Of a stretch of 64,000 nucleotides of DNA, positions 31,604 to 41,864 are shown piece after piece; within the stretch, counting starts at the first letter, position 1; each line of letters opens with the position of its first letter. The DNA is from Rhizoctonia solani (lineage: Eukaryota > Basidiomycota > Agaricomycetes > Cantharellales > Ceratobasidiaceae), in assembly GCF_016906535.1 (NCBI RefSeq), contig NC_057375.1:868001-932000 (forward strand), in the 5' to 3' direction. Made by a program: the position numbers and the translations under genes. The notes beneath the pieces were generated by a model. That model was not told the origin of the DNA. It ran no database searches and saw only the letters and a program-made list of their open reading frames with translations.

Positions 31604-32190
31604 AATGTCATAATCCCTATGGGGGGGTAAGACCTTGAATTCTTCTTTGCCAAAAACCTTGGCAAACTTGTGATACTGTGGGGGAAGGTTGGCCAAGGGG
31701 TCTGGGTCAGCTTCTTCTTCTGAGGCAATTTGTACTTGTTTGGGGAAGGTGACTAGACCCTGTTGCCAATTGATGAGAGGAGCTTCTGTTGTTAACCAAG
31801 TCATGCCAAGGATTGCCAGGGTGTTGCCTATGGGGCAAACAAGGAATGGGATAGTGTGGGGATGGCCATTGGCCAAAACTGTGAGTTGTACCTGGTGCCA
31901 AATTTGACCAGTCTGGGATATAGTACCATCTAACATTCTCACTACCCATGGATTTTTGAGTAGGGTTTTTGGGATTTTTAATTTTTCTACTAGAGTAGGA
32001 GATATGAAATTGGAGGTAGCACCCAAATCAATGAGAGTCTTGATGGGATCCATTGGAAAGTCACGCAGTATCATGTCTATAAATAAGAGTGGTTTTTTGT
32101 TGGAGTCCATAGCAATATTTACAAATTCTGAGACAGATACATGCAATTCTATTTTTGAGACCAAGGGTTTGACAGTAATCCTTGGCCTTA
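31604..32190 (-). pseudogene. pol: A4 pol, protease part
   Basis: Reverse-strand reading of the protease region. The active-site motif reads DLGATSNF instead of DSGATSNF, a Ser-to-Leu change that would disable it. It overlaps the end of gag in the -1 frame. Confidence 0.88.
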
Positions 32191-32705
32191 TTCTTTTTCC
32201 AACTTGTCCTGGCCAACCTTGGCAGATTCTTTTATTGTGGCCTTCCAGCCATTGGGGCATTGTTTGATGCCATGTCCCTTCTGGCCACATTTGACACACA
32301 ACCTGTTGGCTTGCCAATAATCCCTTTCCTCCAGTGTGACGTAGTTGGGGTCCTCCAGGAGTTGGACCCTGGTGGTAGTGGTGGATGTCCTGGACACGGT
32401 CACATGACCAGTACAAGTGGTTGCATGCTGGCCCAAGCCCAAATTTGGGGGGTAGCAGGTGTAATCATGGGTTGTCAGCAGAGGAATAATAGGGCTCTAT
32501 GGCTTAGTGGTCAAGCTGGTTCAATTCCGGCTAGTTCTATTTTCCTCTGTTTATGACAGTGGAGGTGGCCATGGTGGCCAAGGACTTAGCTGACTGCTTC
32601 TTTGGATGGTTCTCCTTGTTTTTGCAGTGGGTGTTGTCAATTTTGATAGCCGCAGCAAAGATGACCTCAAGCTCTTCTGGGATGTTATCCTTGGTAGAGA
32701 GGAGC
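32188..32705 (-). pseudogene. gag: A4 gag, C-terminal half
   Basis: Split by a TRIM solo LTR (32386-32558). CCHC knuckle (CVKCGQKGHGIKQC) intact; ends EKE, TAA. The frameshift heptamer at 32194-32200 reads GGAAAAA, one change from GGGAAAA. Interrupted at 32705 by an LTR-B complex, TSD ggagc. Confidence 0.88.
32386..32558 (+). mobile_element. TRIM solo LTR
   Basis: 173 bp with TSD gtgga (32381-32385 and 32559-32563), inside A4 gag. Confidence 0.95.
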
Positions 32706-33042
32706 TGTCCTAGACGTCTGTAAGGACATTGAGGATGCGGGCGCTTACGGCTGTGTATCTAATACAATAAACTGCTTAAGGCGGTGCAGTTCTATCCTAC
32801 AACGTACTAACTACTATCAACAGTGCCAAGACGCTATAAGGCGTTGGCAAGCTACCTAAGTACAGCAGTGAGAACGCTTAAGGCGTATTACTAAGTGGTT
32901 ACTGGGCTATAAGGCCCTTGTACAGTGTTTGGATGCAACAAGAGGTAATTGACCTGGGTGTTACCATGGTTGGTTGGCCTCCTTATATATTACAAGGGTG
33001 AGCTATTTACAAATACATAATATGCAATACCATATCAAATCA

Positions 33043-33618
33043 TGTCCTAGACGTCTGTAAGGACGTCAAGGCGGAGGGTGCTTGCGGCTGGGTGTATACA
33101 AGTAAGAACCACGTAAGGCAGTGTGCAAGCTACCTACAACAAGGTCAAGCTATACTACGGTGACCAGGCCTATAAGGGCGGTGGCAACTTATCTAAGTAC
33201 AACGGTGAGGCCGCTTAAGGTGGTGTGGAACTAGTAGCTAAATAGGAGTTGCTGGGCTGTAAGGCCCTTGTACAATGTAGGATGCAACAAGAGGTAATCA
33301 ACCTGGGTGTTACCATGGTTGGTGTGCCTCCTTATATATTCTAAGTATCAGCTAATTACAAATACAGTATGTCAAATATGTAATCCAATAAGAACCCTGC
33401 TCCGCAGTTGGTCTTACTCATGCATACGTGTCACTGACGTGTTGTGATGACATCATAGGTGGAGGTGGCTACATGTGCTGAATAAGCGTGGGAGGGATGT
33501 GGCTTGACGCTTGGTGTATAAGCACCAATGTCACGTGATTGAAAAGGTTGTCCGTTCAACTTTGTTTAAATTCAAGAAAATTGGAATAAGTTCTGTGGTA
33601 TCAATTGTGTCTATGACA
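33043..33618 (-). mobile_element. Solo LTR-B nested in LTR-B
   Basis: 576 bp. Flanks are aatca (left) and aataa (right), a 5-bp TSD with one later change; the undisturbed sequence in other LTR-B copies is aataa. Confidence 0.88.
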
Positions 33619-33852
33619 AATAAGAACCCTGTTCCGCAGTCAGTCTTACTCATGCATACGTGTCACTGACGTGTCATGATGTTGTCATAGGTGGAGGTGG
33701 CTACATGTGCTGATTTAAGCGCAGATGGGGACATGGCTTGGCGCTTAGCGTGTGATATAAGCGCCAAGATCACGTGATTGAGAATGTTGATTGTTTGTCT
33801 TTGTTTAAATTCGAGAAAATGGGAATAAATTCCCTGGTATCAAGTGTGTCTA

Positions 33853-34413
33853 TGTTGTACACCACTGTAAGGTGGATACATGCTGGTGAGAGGGGGCGCT
33901 TACGGCCGTACTACTACAGGCAAGGCTTATGTAATCTACTCTAACTAGGCTATACTACTGTCACGTAAGGTGACCTACTGCTAACTGACAACAATGGGGC
34001 CTGAGGCCTGGGAGGTGTGATGAGTGAAATAAGGGGTAAGCGTCTGAGAACTACTGGGGGCTGGCTACTTAGCTGGCTGACTAATCCTCCTCAATGAGTA
34101 TGAGACAAGGTAAAATCAACTTGGAGTCTCCAAGCAATTTTCCTGCTGTTTATATAGACAAGTGAGAAGTATGTACATGGTCAATGCGCATGAGAAAGGA
34201 AGAGTCCATATGAAAAGAGAAGCGTGCTGCGGGCTGCGCAGAAGCGTGGGTTTCTCCTAAGCGCCCTTGGCACGGCATCTTGGCGCGGCATCTTGGCATA
34301 ATAAGTGCTGAGATCACGTGATTGAAAAACATAAGATAAAGAGTCCGTAAAAAATACTAAAAATAATAGGAAAATCGTCCAATTCTAATGGTATAATTCT
34401 TGGGAGTGTAACA
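33853..34413 (-). mobile_element. Solo LTR-A nested near the end of LTR-B
   Basis: 561 bp with TSD gtcta (33848-33852 and 34414-34418). The host LTR-B finishes 10 bp later. Confidence 0.94.
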
Positions 34414-34423
34414 GTCTACAACA

Positions 34424-35288
34424 GGAGCTCTTTGACCTTCCAATGAAGACTGTGTGTGAATTGGGCTATATAAGTCTCCTTGTTCCAGTCTAGTTCTGCA
34501 ATGAGGTTATGGAACTTGGTTACATATTCTGCTGTGGAGGCAGTCTGGGTGAGGGTGGCTATTTTTTGTGCAGTGGCTTGTTTGGCATCTGGGTCCTCAA
34601 AAGCCTCCTTGAAGCAGGCTGTCATGGAGGGTATGATGGTAGGGGCATTGGCCTTGCCCTTGATGATGGTTGCAATGATGGGTAGAGACCAATTGGCAGC
34701 TTTGTCCTCCAGGTGGTAGAGGATCCAGACAATCATTTGTTTGTCTTCTTCAAATTGGTCCCAGTGGAGGGCACCCCATAACAACATCCAATCAAGCCAT
34801 TGTACTGCTTTTTGTCCCCTTATGTCCCCTTTGAAGGGGTCTGGCAGTTCCATCTTGGGGCACTTGGTGTCTGCTCCTGAACTGACTGGGGTGAGGGCCC
34901 TTAGATCCCCAGTCAATCCGCAAGGCTCCTTTTTGATCTTTCTTGGCCTTTCCTCCCTGGGGTGTTCTTCCTCTGAGTTGTAACCAACTGTGCTTCTAAT
35001 TGGGTGGAAGGGATCCCTGAGCCCCAGCCTAATTGTGCCTGGAGTGTTGGCTTCTCCCCCTGTATGAGTGGGGGGAGTGATAGGCCCAGTTGGTGGGCCA
35101 GGCTTGCCTTGGGTTCCTTTTTGATCCCCATTGCTGACCAAGTTGTTGGTCTCCCTACATATGGCAAGGAGTCGTGTGATTTGTTTGTTGTGGGATTTGA
35201 TTTGGTCCTGCAGGGACCCAACTGTGGCTGAGAGGGCTGTGATAGCCTCAAGGAGAGTGACAAGGGTTGGCTCTGGTTCCAGCCCTGA
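34424..35288 (-). pseudogene. gag: A4 gag, N-terminal half
   Basis: Reverse-strand reading of the capsid-like middle (PFKGDIRGQKAVQWLDW), the acidic linker and the N-terminal coiled coil, up to GLEPEPTL next to the expected start. At least one frameshift lies near 34915-35140. Cut at 35288 by an LTR-A fragment, so the start codon, leader and 5' LTR are absent. Confidence 0.85.
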
Positions 35289-35630
35289 TGTTGTATGCCA
35301 ACTGTAAGGTTGGGTACTTGCTGGTGGCAGGCGCTTGTGGCTGCACTACTACACAATACTGCTTATCTAATCTACTATCTAGGCTAACTACTATACTAAC
35401 AAGCGCTTAAGGTGCCCTACTGATTACTACTGGTGACAAAGGGGGCTTAGCCCTGGAGGTGTGATGAGTAAAGGTAAGGGGGTAATGAGTATGACTACTG
35501 GGGGGCCAGCTACTTAGCTGGCTGGGATTATCCTTCTCAATGAGTATGAGACATGGTAAAATCAACTTGGGGTCTCCAAGCAATTTTCCCTGCTGTATAT
35601 AAGACAAACTGACTAAATACATGTGGTCTG
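35289..35630 (-). repeat. LTR-A fragment
   Basis: The first 342 bp (plus coordinates) of a minus-oriented LTR-A, through the TATA region to GGTCTG, where LTR-F starts. The rest is missing. Confidence 0.85.
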
Positions 35631-36947
35631 TGTTATGGAATGACTAATTTAGACATATGCGCCCCTAATTGCCAATAGTGAATAGTGCAAACTGGAGTAA
35701 TCATACTTGCTCTATCCAAATATGGGCATGAATATTACTATATTTGGAAACTGGCAGCGCTACAAGACCTTTTATACTTTATTTCCTCATGGCGCTTGCA
35801 TATATACACGTCTGATTATGCAAAGTAGTCATACTATTATTTCTATGATTTATAGCATATTTTGTATCATACATTTATATGTAGGAACGGTACTTGTAGA
35901 CCATAGAACAAGTGCAAGTAAGCATGCAAGCGCTGGCGCTTAGTCATTGCAAATAAGCGCCAAAGGTTGGCGGGGCGCGCCGACGCCGATATCTCGGCGG
36001 GAAATAGGCATATTACTATGCGGACAAATACCAATAGGTCGGAGGCTCCGGCATCTCAGTTCCTAAAAAGGAATCGTCTGATTCTGAGCTAAATTGATGG
36101 AGATACTAACCATTCAAGTTTCTAGCTTTTTCTATGAGATCCTACCTTGCCTCAAGATTATTTTTAGCATTCACACTAATGTAACTTAGTCATGTATGCT
36201 CTAGAACATTCTATAAATAGCCTTGGGTCTATCTCACTAGGACTTATTGGGACTAATTGGTCTTTATGTATCAAATAGCTCAGACTGTACCTCTCATGTA
36301 ACTTCCTCTTTTGTACATCATGTATATAGTTATTTGTTCTCCCTCTGGGGTATATGAAGCCCCTGAGGGAGTTCCTATGAATACATCCTCCTTTTATCCT
36401 TCTTTTCATCCCATTCTTACCCCTTGTGTGAACTTGAAGATCTATTAGATCTTCATTACTTAGTTTAGAGTGTCTTATTTTGCTTTCTTAGCCTCTTAAG
36501 CTCACTGAACTTAACCTGTAAGGTTTCTTGGCACATATAGCCTCTAACAAGGTCCCAACAGACACTGGGTAGCTAGGAAAGACTCTAGGGCAACCATGAA
36601 CCTCTTGAGTAAGTCAGTTGGGAGAGTTTAAGGCCTTGAAAGTGGCATATACACCTCAACTGAGTGCAATCTCAGTCAAATAAATTGATATTAACTCTAT
36701 ATGAATTACAGTAAGTAACTAAGACTCAGTACTAACTTTCATACTATAGGTATAAGCATAACCAACCACCTACATCTACAGTACTTGCTTGATTACTTGT
36801 TAAGTGTAGGGATCACCCTGATTACTACCCTAATCTACCTTTATATAGCTAGCTCATTGCCTTTTATATCCATATATACTTGATCTATTAATAACTTTCT
36901 TATATTCTGTATGTATTTACATAGTCCTAAAACCCTACTCTATAACA
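35631..36947 (+). mobile_element. LTR-F, orphan 1317-bp solo LTR
   Basis: TGTTATGG to CTATAACA. The left 300 bp match 10026-10685. Flanks are LTR-A (gtctg) and pol (aaggc), so there is no TSD; recombination between two LTR-F copies would give this. A promoter-like TATATGAAG occurs near 36351. No ORF worth calling. Confidence 0.8.
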
Positions 36948-37573
36948 AAGGCTGATGGATCTCTAAGGCTGGTTGTGGATTATCAAAAATTGAACAGTGT
37001 AACCCACAAGAGCATTTACCCCCCCCCCCCAGACAGGATGACCTCATGGCTAAATTACAACATGCCAAGATCTTCACAAAGTTGGACTTGTGCTGGGGTT
37101 ACAACAGTGTCTGGATCAAGGAGGTGATGAATGGAAAACAGTGTTCAGAACCAAATATGGCCTCTTTGAGTACCTAGTAATGCCTTTTGGTCTAACCAAT
37201 GCCCCTGCAGCATTCTAACATTTCATGAATGATCTATTCAGGGACCTGATAGACATCACAGTGGTTATTTACTTGAACAATATCCTGATCTTCTCCAAGA
37301 AACCTGAAGAACATCCCACACATGTCAGAGAAGTCTTGTTGAGACTCATGAGAAACCAGCTATTCTGCAAACTGTCCAAATGTTACTTTCACATCACCAC
37401 AGTCAACTACCTTGGCATTGTCATATCCCCTGCTGGCTTCTCCATGGAACAAAAAAAGATCAAGGCAGTCACATCATGGCCCCAGTCCAGAACCATCAAA
37501 CAGGTACAAGCCTTCTTTGGATTTGTTAACTACCTCCACTGCTTTATTCCCAACTTCAGTTCAGTAGCACAAC
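36948..37573 (+). pseudogene. pol: Family-A pol relic R2 (RT)
   Basis: Forward reading from KADGSLRLVVDY through RT to FVNYLHCFIPNFSSVA. It has frameshifts around the C-run at 37020-37030 and the GGAGGTGATG stretch near 37120, a stop in AFQHF, and YLNN instead of YLDD. Bounded by LTR-F and a TRIM LTR. CpG-poor and old. Confidence 0.88.
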
Positions 37574-37677
37574 TGTCCTGGACATGGTCACATGACCAGT
37601 ACAAGTGGTTGCATGCTGGCCCAAGCCCAAATTTAGGGGGTAGCAGGTGTAATCATGGGTTTTCAGCAGAGGAATAA
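37574..37677 (+). mobile_element. TRIM solo LTR, left piece
   Basis: First 104 bp of a TRIM LTR, cut by an LTR-A that duplicated aataa. The rest of the 173 bp is at 59975-60043, more than 22 kb away. The outer flanks do not match (acaac left, acccc right). Confidence 0.88.
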
Positions 37678-37860
37678 TGTTACACCCTCTTGAAATATAC
37701 CACTGGAATCTCTGGATTTTTCTGATATTTCTAGTATTTTTGACAGACTCTATATCTTTTATTTTTCAATCATGTGATCTTGGCACTTATTATGCCAAGA
37801 TGCTGTGCCAAGGGCACTTACTGCAAATCCATGCTTCTGCACAGCCTGTGGCACACTTCT
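37678..37860 (+). mobile_element. Solo LTR-A, piece 1 of 3
   Basis: TGTTACACCCTC onward, about a third of an LTR-A. It continues at 44299-44314 after B1 (TSD cttct) and at 59612-59969 after the LTR-C nest (TSD catag). TSD of this LTR-A is aataa (37673-37677 and 59970-59974). Confidence 0.9.
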
Positions 37861-38441
37861 TGTCCTAGACGTCTGTAAGGACGTTGAGGAGGCAGGTGCT
37901 TGCGGCCGGGTAAGACTAAGTAAGAGCTGCTTAAGGCGGTGGGCAAGCTACCTACAACAACAACCAACTATACTACGGCAACCAAGCCTATAAGGGCAAT
38001 GGCAAGCTAACTAAGTATAACCAAGAAGTTGCTTAAGGCAACCTGAAACTAAGTAACTAAGTATTTACTGGACCTAAGGTCCTCGTACAATGGTAGATGC
38101 AACAAGAGGTAATCAACCTGGGTGTTACCATGGTCGGTTGGCCTCCTTATATATTCTACAGAGTGACTAATTACAAATACATCATATCCAATATGCAATC
38201 CAATAAGAACCCCGCTCCGCAGTCGGCCTTACTCATGCATACGTGTCACTGACGTGTCATAGTGATTTCATCAGGTGGAGGTGGCTATGTGTGCTGAGGT
38301 AAGCGCGGAAGGGGACATGGCTTGGCGCTTAGCGTATGATATAAGCGCCGAAGTCACGTGATCGAAAATGTTGTCCATTTGCCTTCATTTAAATCCAAGA
38401 AAATGGGAATAAATCCCCTGGTATCAAGTGTGTCTACGACA
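37861..38441 (-). repeat. B1 3' LTR (LTR-B)
   Basis: 581 bp. It differs from the 5' LTR at about 18 sites, of which I count 16 at CpG. The polypurine tract is at plus 38442 onward. Confidence 0.95.
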
Positions 38442-38508
38442 CTGCCCCCCCTCTAAGGGCCTTGGCGGCGCCAAGGGCCTTCCTTCTCATGTCTTTTTCG
38501 TATTTTTC

Positions 38509-41500
38509 TTAAATTTTTTCGGCGTTTTTTAAGTTTTCTTGGGGTTCCCATGTGTTTTCTTCTGACCCATAACCCTTCCATTTGACTCGGAAAAACCATT
38601 CTCCGTTCCTTTCTTTGGCATCAGTGATCCCTTCCACTTCATATTCCTCTTCTCCGTCTATGGTGACTGGTGGGGGACGATTTTCAAAGGTGCGCTTTTT
38701 GTCCCTTTTGACCTTGGATAGGAGTCCCACATAGAAGACGTTGTGGATACGCATAGTTGGGGGTAGCTCAAGTCGGTAGGCGCGGTCGGATATCTTCTCA
38801 GTAACTTTGAATGGCCCTAAGCGTTGCTTGGTTAACTTAGGGCTCAGGGTCTTGAGATTTACGTTCTTGGAGTCCAGCCATGCTTCCTCTCCAATCTCAA
38901 ATTCTATTGGGTTTTTGTCTTCTCCGGCTACCATCCGTTGCTTAGATTGCCGTAAGGCAGATTCTACCTCCTTCCATTGAGCCTCCATTGTCTGGGCAAG
39001 GTTGTCTGCTTCTGGAACATCTGTTGGTACGTTGGATGGGGTTAAGGTGGGTTCCCATCCGTACAGGGCTTTGAAAGGAGTTTTTCCGGTGCTACTGTGT
39101 ACGGCGTTATTGTAAGCAAATTCCGCCATGGGGAGCCACTTTGTCCAGTCCCGTTGGTTGATGCCATAGTATGCCCTTAGGAAGTGTTTGATGGACGGGT
39201 TTACTTGTTCTGTCTGCCCATCACTTTGGGGGTGGTAGGCTGAAGAGTAGTGGGGGTCTATTCCTAAGCGTTTGTACAGGGCTTTCAGGAATTTATTGTT
39301 GAATACCCTTCCCCTGTCCAATATTGTCTTCTCTGGCATACCATGGCGTTTCCAGACATTTTCCAGGAATAGGTCTGCTAGTTCAGGCGCTTTCAATTTT
39401 TTTGAACATTTGATGAAGATGCCGTATTTAGTGAAGCTGTTGACAATAACCAGGATTGAGTTGGAATTCCCGTCCTTGGGCAGATCTACTATCATGTCAT
39501 AGGAGATATGTTGCCAGGGTCTGGATGGGAGTTCTAGGGGTTGCGGAGGAATCAAAGCATACTTAGGTTTGCAAATACGTTGGCAGGTTTTGCAGGAATC
39601 CACGTGCCAGTAGGTGTCGGCGCGGATGCCGGGCCAATAGTAATTCCTGCAGATTAACTCCAACGTTTGCTGCCTCCCGGGGTGTCCAGCCAATGGGCTG
39701 TCATGGAAGATACAAAGTAGTTCCGTCCTCAGCGTTCCAACGTCAGGGACCACAATTTGTCCTTGGTAGAAGAGTAGGCCCGCTTCCATTTTGTAATCTT
39801 TGAACGCGCGTTTGATGGACGGAGGTGCCTTTGACTCATTTTGGAGGAATTGTAATATTTCCTCTAGCGATTCGTCTTGGTCAAGGGCGCCTTCAATCTG
39901 GCATTGGAGCTCCTTCTCGGGGGTAACTAGGGCAACGTTGGCAAATACAGGGTCAGGCAGCATTGTCTGATTGGCAGGGGGAATGTCCGCATGGTCAGAT
40001 CGTTGTGACAGGGCATTGGGTTTACCGGATTGTTTGCCGGGACGGTACACTATCTGGAAGTTATATCTGGCCAGTAAGAGGTGCCATCTTGCATGGCGGC
40101 GGTTGAACGTCCAAGATTCTTTCCAGTATTCCAAGTTACGGTGATTGGTGAATACGGTGATGGGGTGTAGAGCTCCCTCCAGGAATATGCGCCAGTACTC
40201 AAAGGAGCAAATGATTGCTAGGAGCTCCTTATTGTGTGTGTTGTAGTTCTGCTTGGCTCCCTTGAATGATTCAGAGAGGAAGCCAAGGGGGTGTAGGCGA
40301 CCGTCTTCCTGCCGTTGACTGAGTATAGAACCAAGGGCCGCGCCGGATGCGTCTGTCTCCAAGAAGTAGGGTTTGGTAGGGTCCGCGTGGCAGAGGACAG
40401 GGGCGTTGGTGATTGCGTCCTTCAACCCTTGGAAAGCTTCTTGTTCCTTTGCATCCCATCTCCAAGGGGTGTCCTTCTTGACTAGGTTGTGTAACGGCCT
40501 AGCCATGTGGCTGAAATTGGCAACAAATCGTTGGAGGAAGTTGGCAAATCCCAGGAATGATTGGACCTCTTTGACTTTGGTAGGAGTAGGCCATTCTTGG
40601 ACAGCCTGGATCTTGAGCTTATCCAAACTGAAGCCTTTATCCGAGACTATAATACCCAGGTATTCCACAGATGTCACGTGGAAGGTGCACTTTGAGGCCT
40701 TACAGAATAGTTGATTTTCCATAAGACGCTGTAAGACTTCATGGACGTGCCGGGTGTGGGAAGCGTCATCCTTAGAGTAAATGAGGATGTCATCAAGATA
40801 GATGATGACGCATACATCCAATAAATCCTTGAACAGTTCGTTCATGAAGTGCTGGAAGGCGGCAGGGGCATTTGTTAAACCAAAGGTCATTACCAGGGAC
40901 TCGTGAAGGCCATACTTTGTTTGGAAGGCAGTTTTCCACTTGTCCCCCTCTTTGACGCGGACGTTGTTGTAACCCCATCTTAGATCTAATTTGGTGAATA
41001 CCTTGGCGCCGCGGAGCTGGGCCATGAGGTTGTTGGGACGGGGTAGCGGGTAAACGTTCTTTTTTGTCTGGTTATTCAAGCGACGGTAGTCAACAACTAA
41101 ACAACGGGAACTGTCTTTTTTAGGGACAAACATCACGGGGGAGCTGATGGAAGACTTGCTAGGACATATTTTGCCCGCCTTGAGTTTGTCCCTAAGCCAG
41201 TCCTTGAGCATAGCGGACTCAGCGTTGGTCATACTATAGAGAAGCGAATTAAGGGGACCTTCCTTGGTGAGTTCAATTCCAATGTCGTAATGCCGGTGTG
41301 GGGGAAGCTTGTTGAATTCTTCCTCCCCAAATACCTTGGCGTACTGATGGTATTTTGGGGGTACTCCTTCTAGGGGGTTTTGATCAGCTTCCTCCTCTTC
41401 AGCAATGGCCACGTGTTCTGGTGGTGTATGGGGAAAGGAGAGGGTTTGCGCGTTCCAATCAATCTCTGGGTTGTGTGCGTCCAACCATTTCAATCCCAGG

Positions 41501-41802
41501 ATGGCGGCGTGAGACCCTGTGTTGCATATGAGGAAGGTCTTGGTCATTTTTTTACCATCAAGGGAGAAAGTCAGGTTAGCCTTCTTCCAGATTTTTCCGG
41601 CCTGGGGGCTTGACCCATCGAGCATAGTGACAGTGCGGGGTGAAGAGAGATCTATGAGGGGAAGGCGGAGTGATTCCGCAGTACAAGGGTGGAGGAAAGA
41701 AGATGTTGCGCCTGAGTCTATCAGGACTTCTAAATGTTCCGCTTGTTTTGCTGGCTTAATTGAAATCATGAAGAGTGGGGATATTCTATTGTTACTATTC
41801 AA
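38509..41802 (-). CDS. pol: B1 Pol polyprotein (PR-RT-RNaseH-IN-chromodomain)
   Basis: 1097 residues counted from a TTG; the frame is open upstream to the frameshift site near 41871, so true Pol is about 24 residues longer. Protease DSGATSSF at 29-36; RT YLDD at about 335-338; RNase H with LETDASG and FTNH (the expected Asp of FTDH is Asn); integrase finger (HDSP, GHPG, CKTC); core D (SYDM), D (LDRG), E (DGQTEQ); GPF; chromodomain about 1045-1090. Only distantly similar to family A Pol, but the order is identical. A stop after NAEKI at 38509-38511 removes the lysine-rich tail of about 25 residues seen in B2. The RNase H Asn may reduce activity. Confidence 0.93.
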   Translation of the reverse strand: MNSNNRISPLFMISIKPAKQAEHLEVLIDSGATSSFLHPCTAESLRLPLIDLSSPRTVTMLDGSSPQAGKIWKKANLTFSLDGKKMTKTFLICNTGSHAAILGLKWLDAHNPEIDWNAQTLSFPHTPPEHVAIAEEEEADQNPLEGVPPKYHQYAKVFGEEEFNKLPPHRHYDIGIELTKEGPLNSLLYSMTNAESAMLKDWLRDKLKAGKICPSKSSISSPVMFVPKKDSSRCLVVDYRRLNNQTKKNVYPLPRPNNLMAQLRGAKVFTKLDLRWGYNNVRVKEGDKWKTAFQTKYGLHESLVMTFGLTNAPAAFQHFMNELFKDLLDVCVIIYLDDILIYSKDDASHTRHVHEVLQRLMENQLFCKASKCTFHVTSVEYLGIIVSDKGFSLDKLKIQAVQEWPTPTKVKEVQSFLGFANFLQRFVANFSHMARPLHNLVKKDTPWRWDAKEQEAFQGLKDAITNAPVLCHADPTKPYFLETDASGAALGSILSQRQEDGRLHPLGFLSESFKGAKQNYNTHNKELLAIICSFEYWRIFLEGALHPITVFTNHRNLEYWKESWTFNRRHARWHLLLARYNFQIVYRPGKQSGKPNALSQRSDHADIPPANQTMLPDPVFANVALVTPEKELQCQIEGALDQDESLEEILQFLQNESKAPPSIKRAFKDYKMEAGLLFYQGQIVVPDVGTLRTELLCIFHDSPLAGHPGRQQTLELICRNYYWPGIRADTYWHVDSCKTCQRICKPKYALIPPQPLELPSRPWQHISYDMIVDLPKDGNSNSILVIVNSFTKYGIFIKCSKKLKAPELADLFLENVWKRHGMPEKTILDRGRVFNNKFLKALYKRLGIDPHYSSAYHPQSDGQTEQVNPSIKHFLRAYYGINQRDWTKWLPMAEFAYNNAVHSSTGKTPFKALYGWEPTLTPSNVPTDVPEADNLAQTMEAQWKEVESALRQSKQRMVAGEDKNPIEFEIGEEAWLDSKNVNLKTLSPKLTKQRLGPFKVTEKISDRAYRLELPPTMRIHNVFYVGLLSKVKRDKKRTFENRPPPVTIDGEEEYEVEGITDAKERNGEWFFRVKWKGYGSEENTWEPQENLKNAEKI

Positions 41803-41864
41803 TATATTACAGATTTCAACAAGCTCAGAGTCCTTGGGGTCCTTGCGCGCGGCAGCAGGTACCC

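Larger units (their letters stand above)
32706..34423 (-). mobile_element. Solo LTR-B with two further LTRs inside
   Basis: LTR-B with TSD ggagc (32701-32705 and 34424-34428). Own sequence: 32706-33042, 33619-33852 and 34414-34423. It holds a second LTR-B at 33043-33618 and an LTR-A at 33853-34413. All three LTRs are in minus orientation. Confidence 0.93.
10686..35288 (-). mobile_element. A4: decayed family-A element, heavily interrupted
   Basis: Own sequence, minus strand: 3' LTR 10686-11252; pol 11253-11520, 11694-12957, 29772-31040 and 31604 to about 32190; gag about 32188-32385, 32559-32705 and 34424-35288. Interrupted by two TRIM solo LTRs, A6, a solo LTR-A and an LTR-B complex, each with TSD. 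The 5' LTR and leader are missing: gag is cut at 35288, close to its start, by an LTR-A fragment. RT and integrase catalytic residues are lost. One of the older scaffolds of the nest. Confidence 0.9.
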
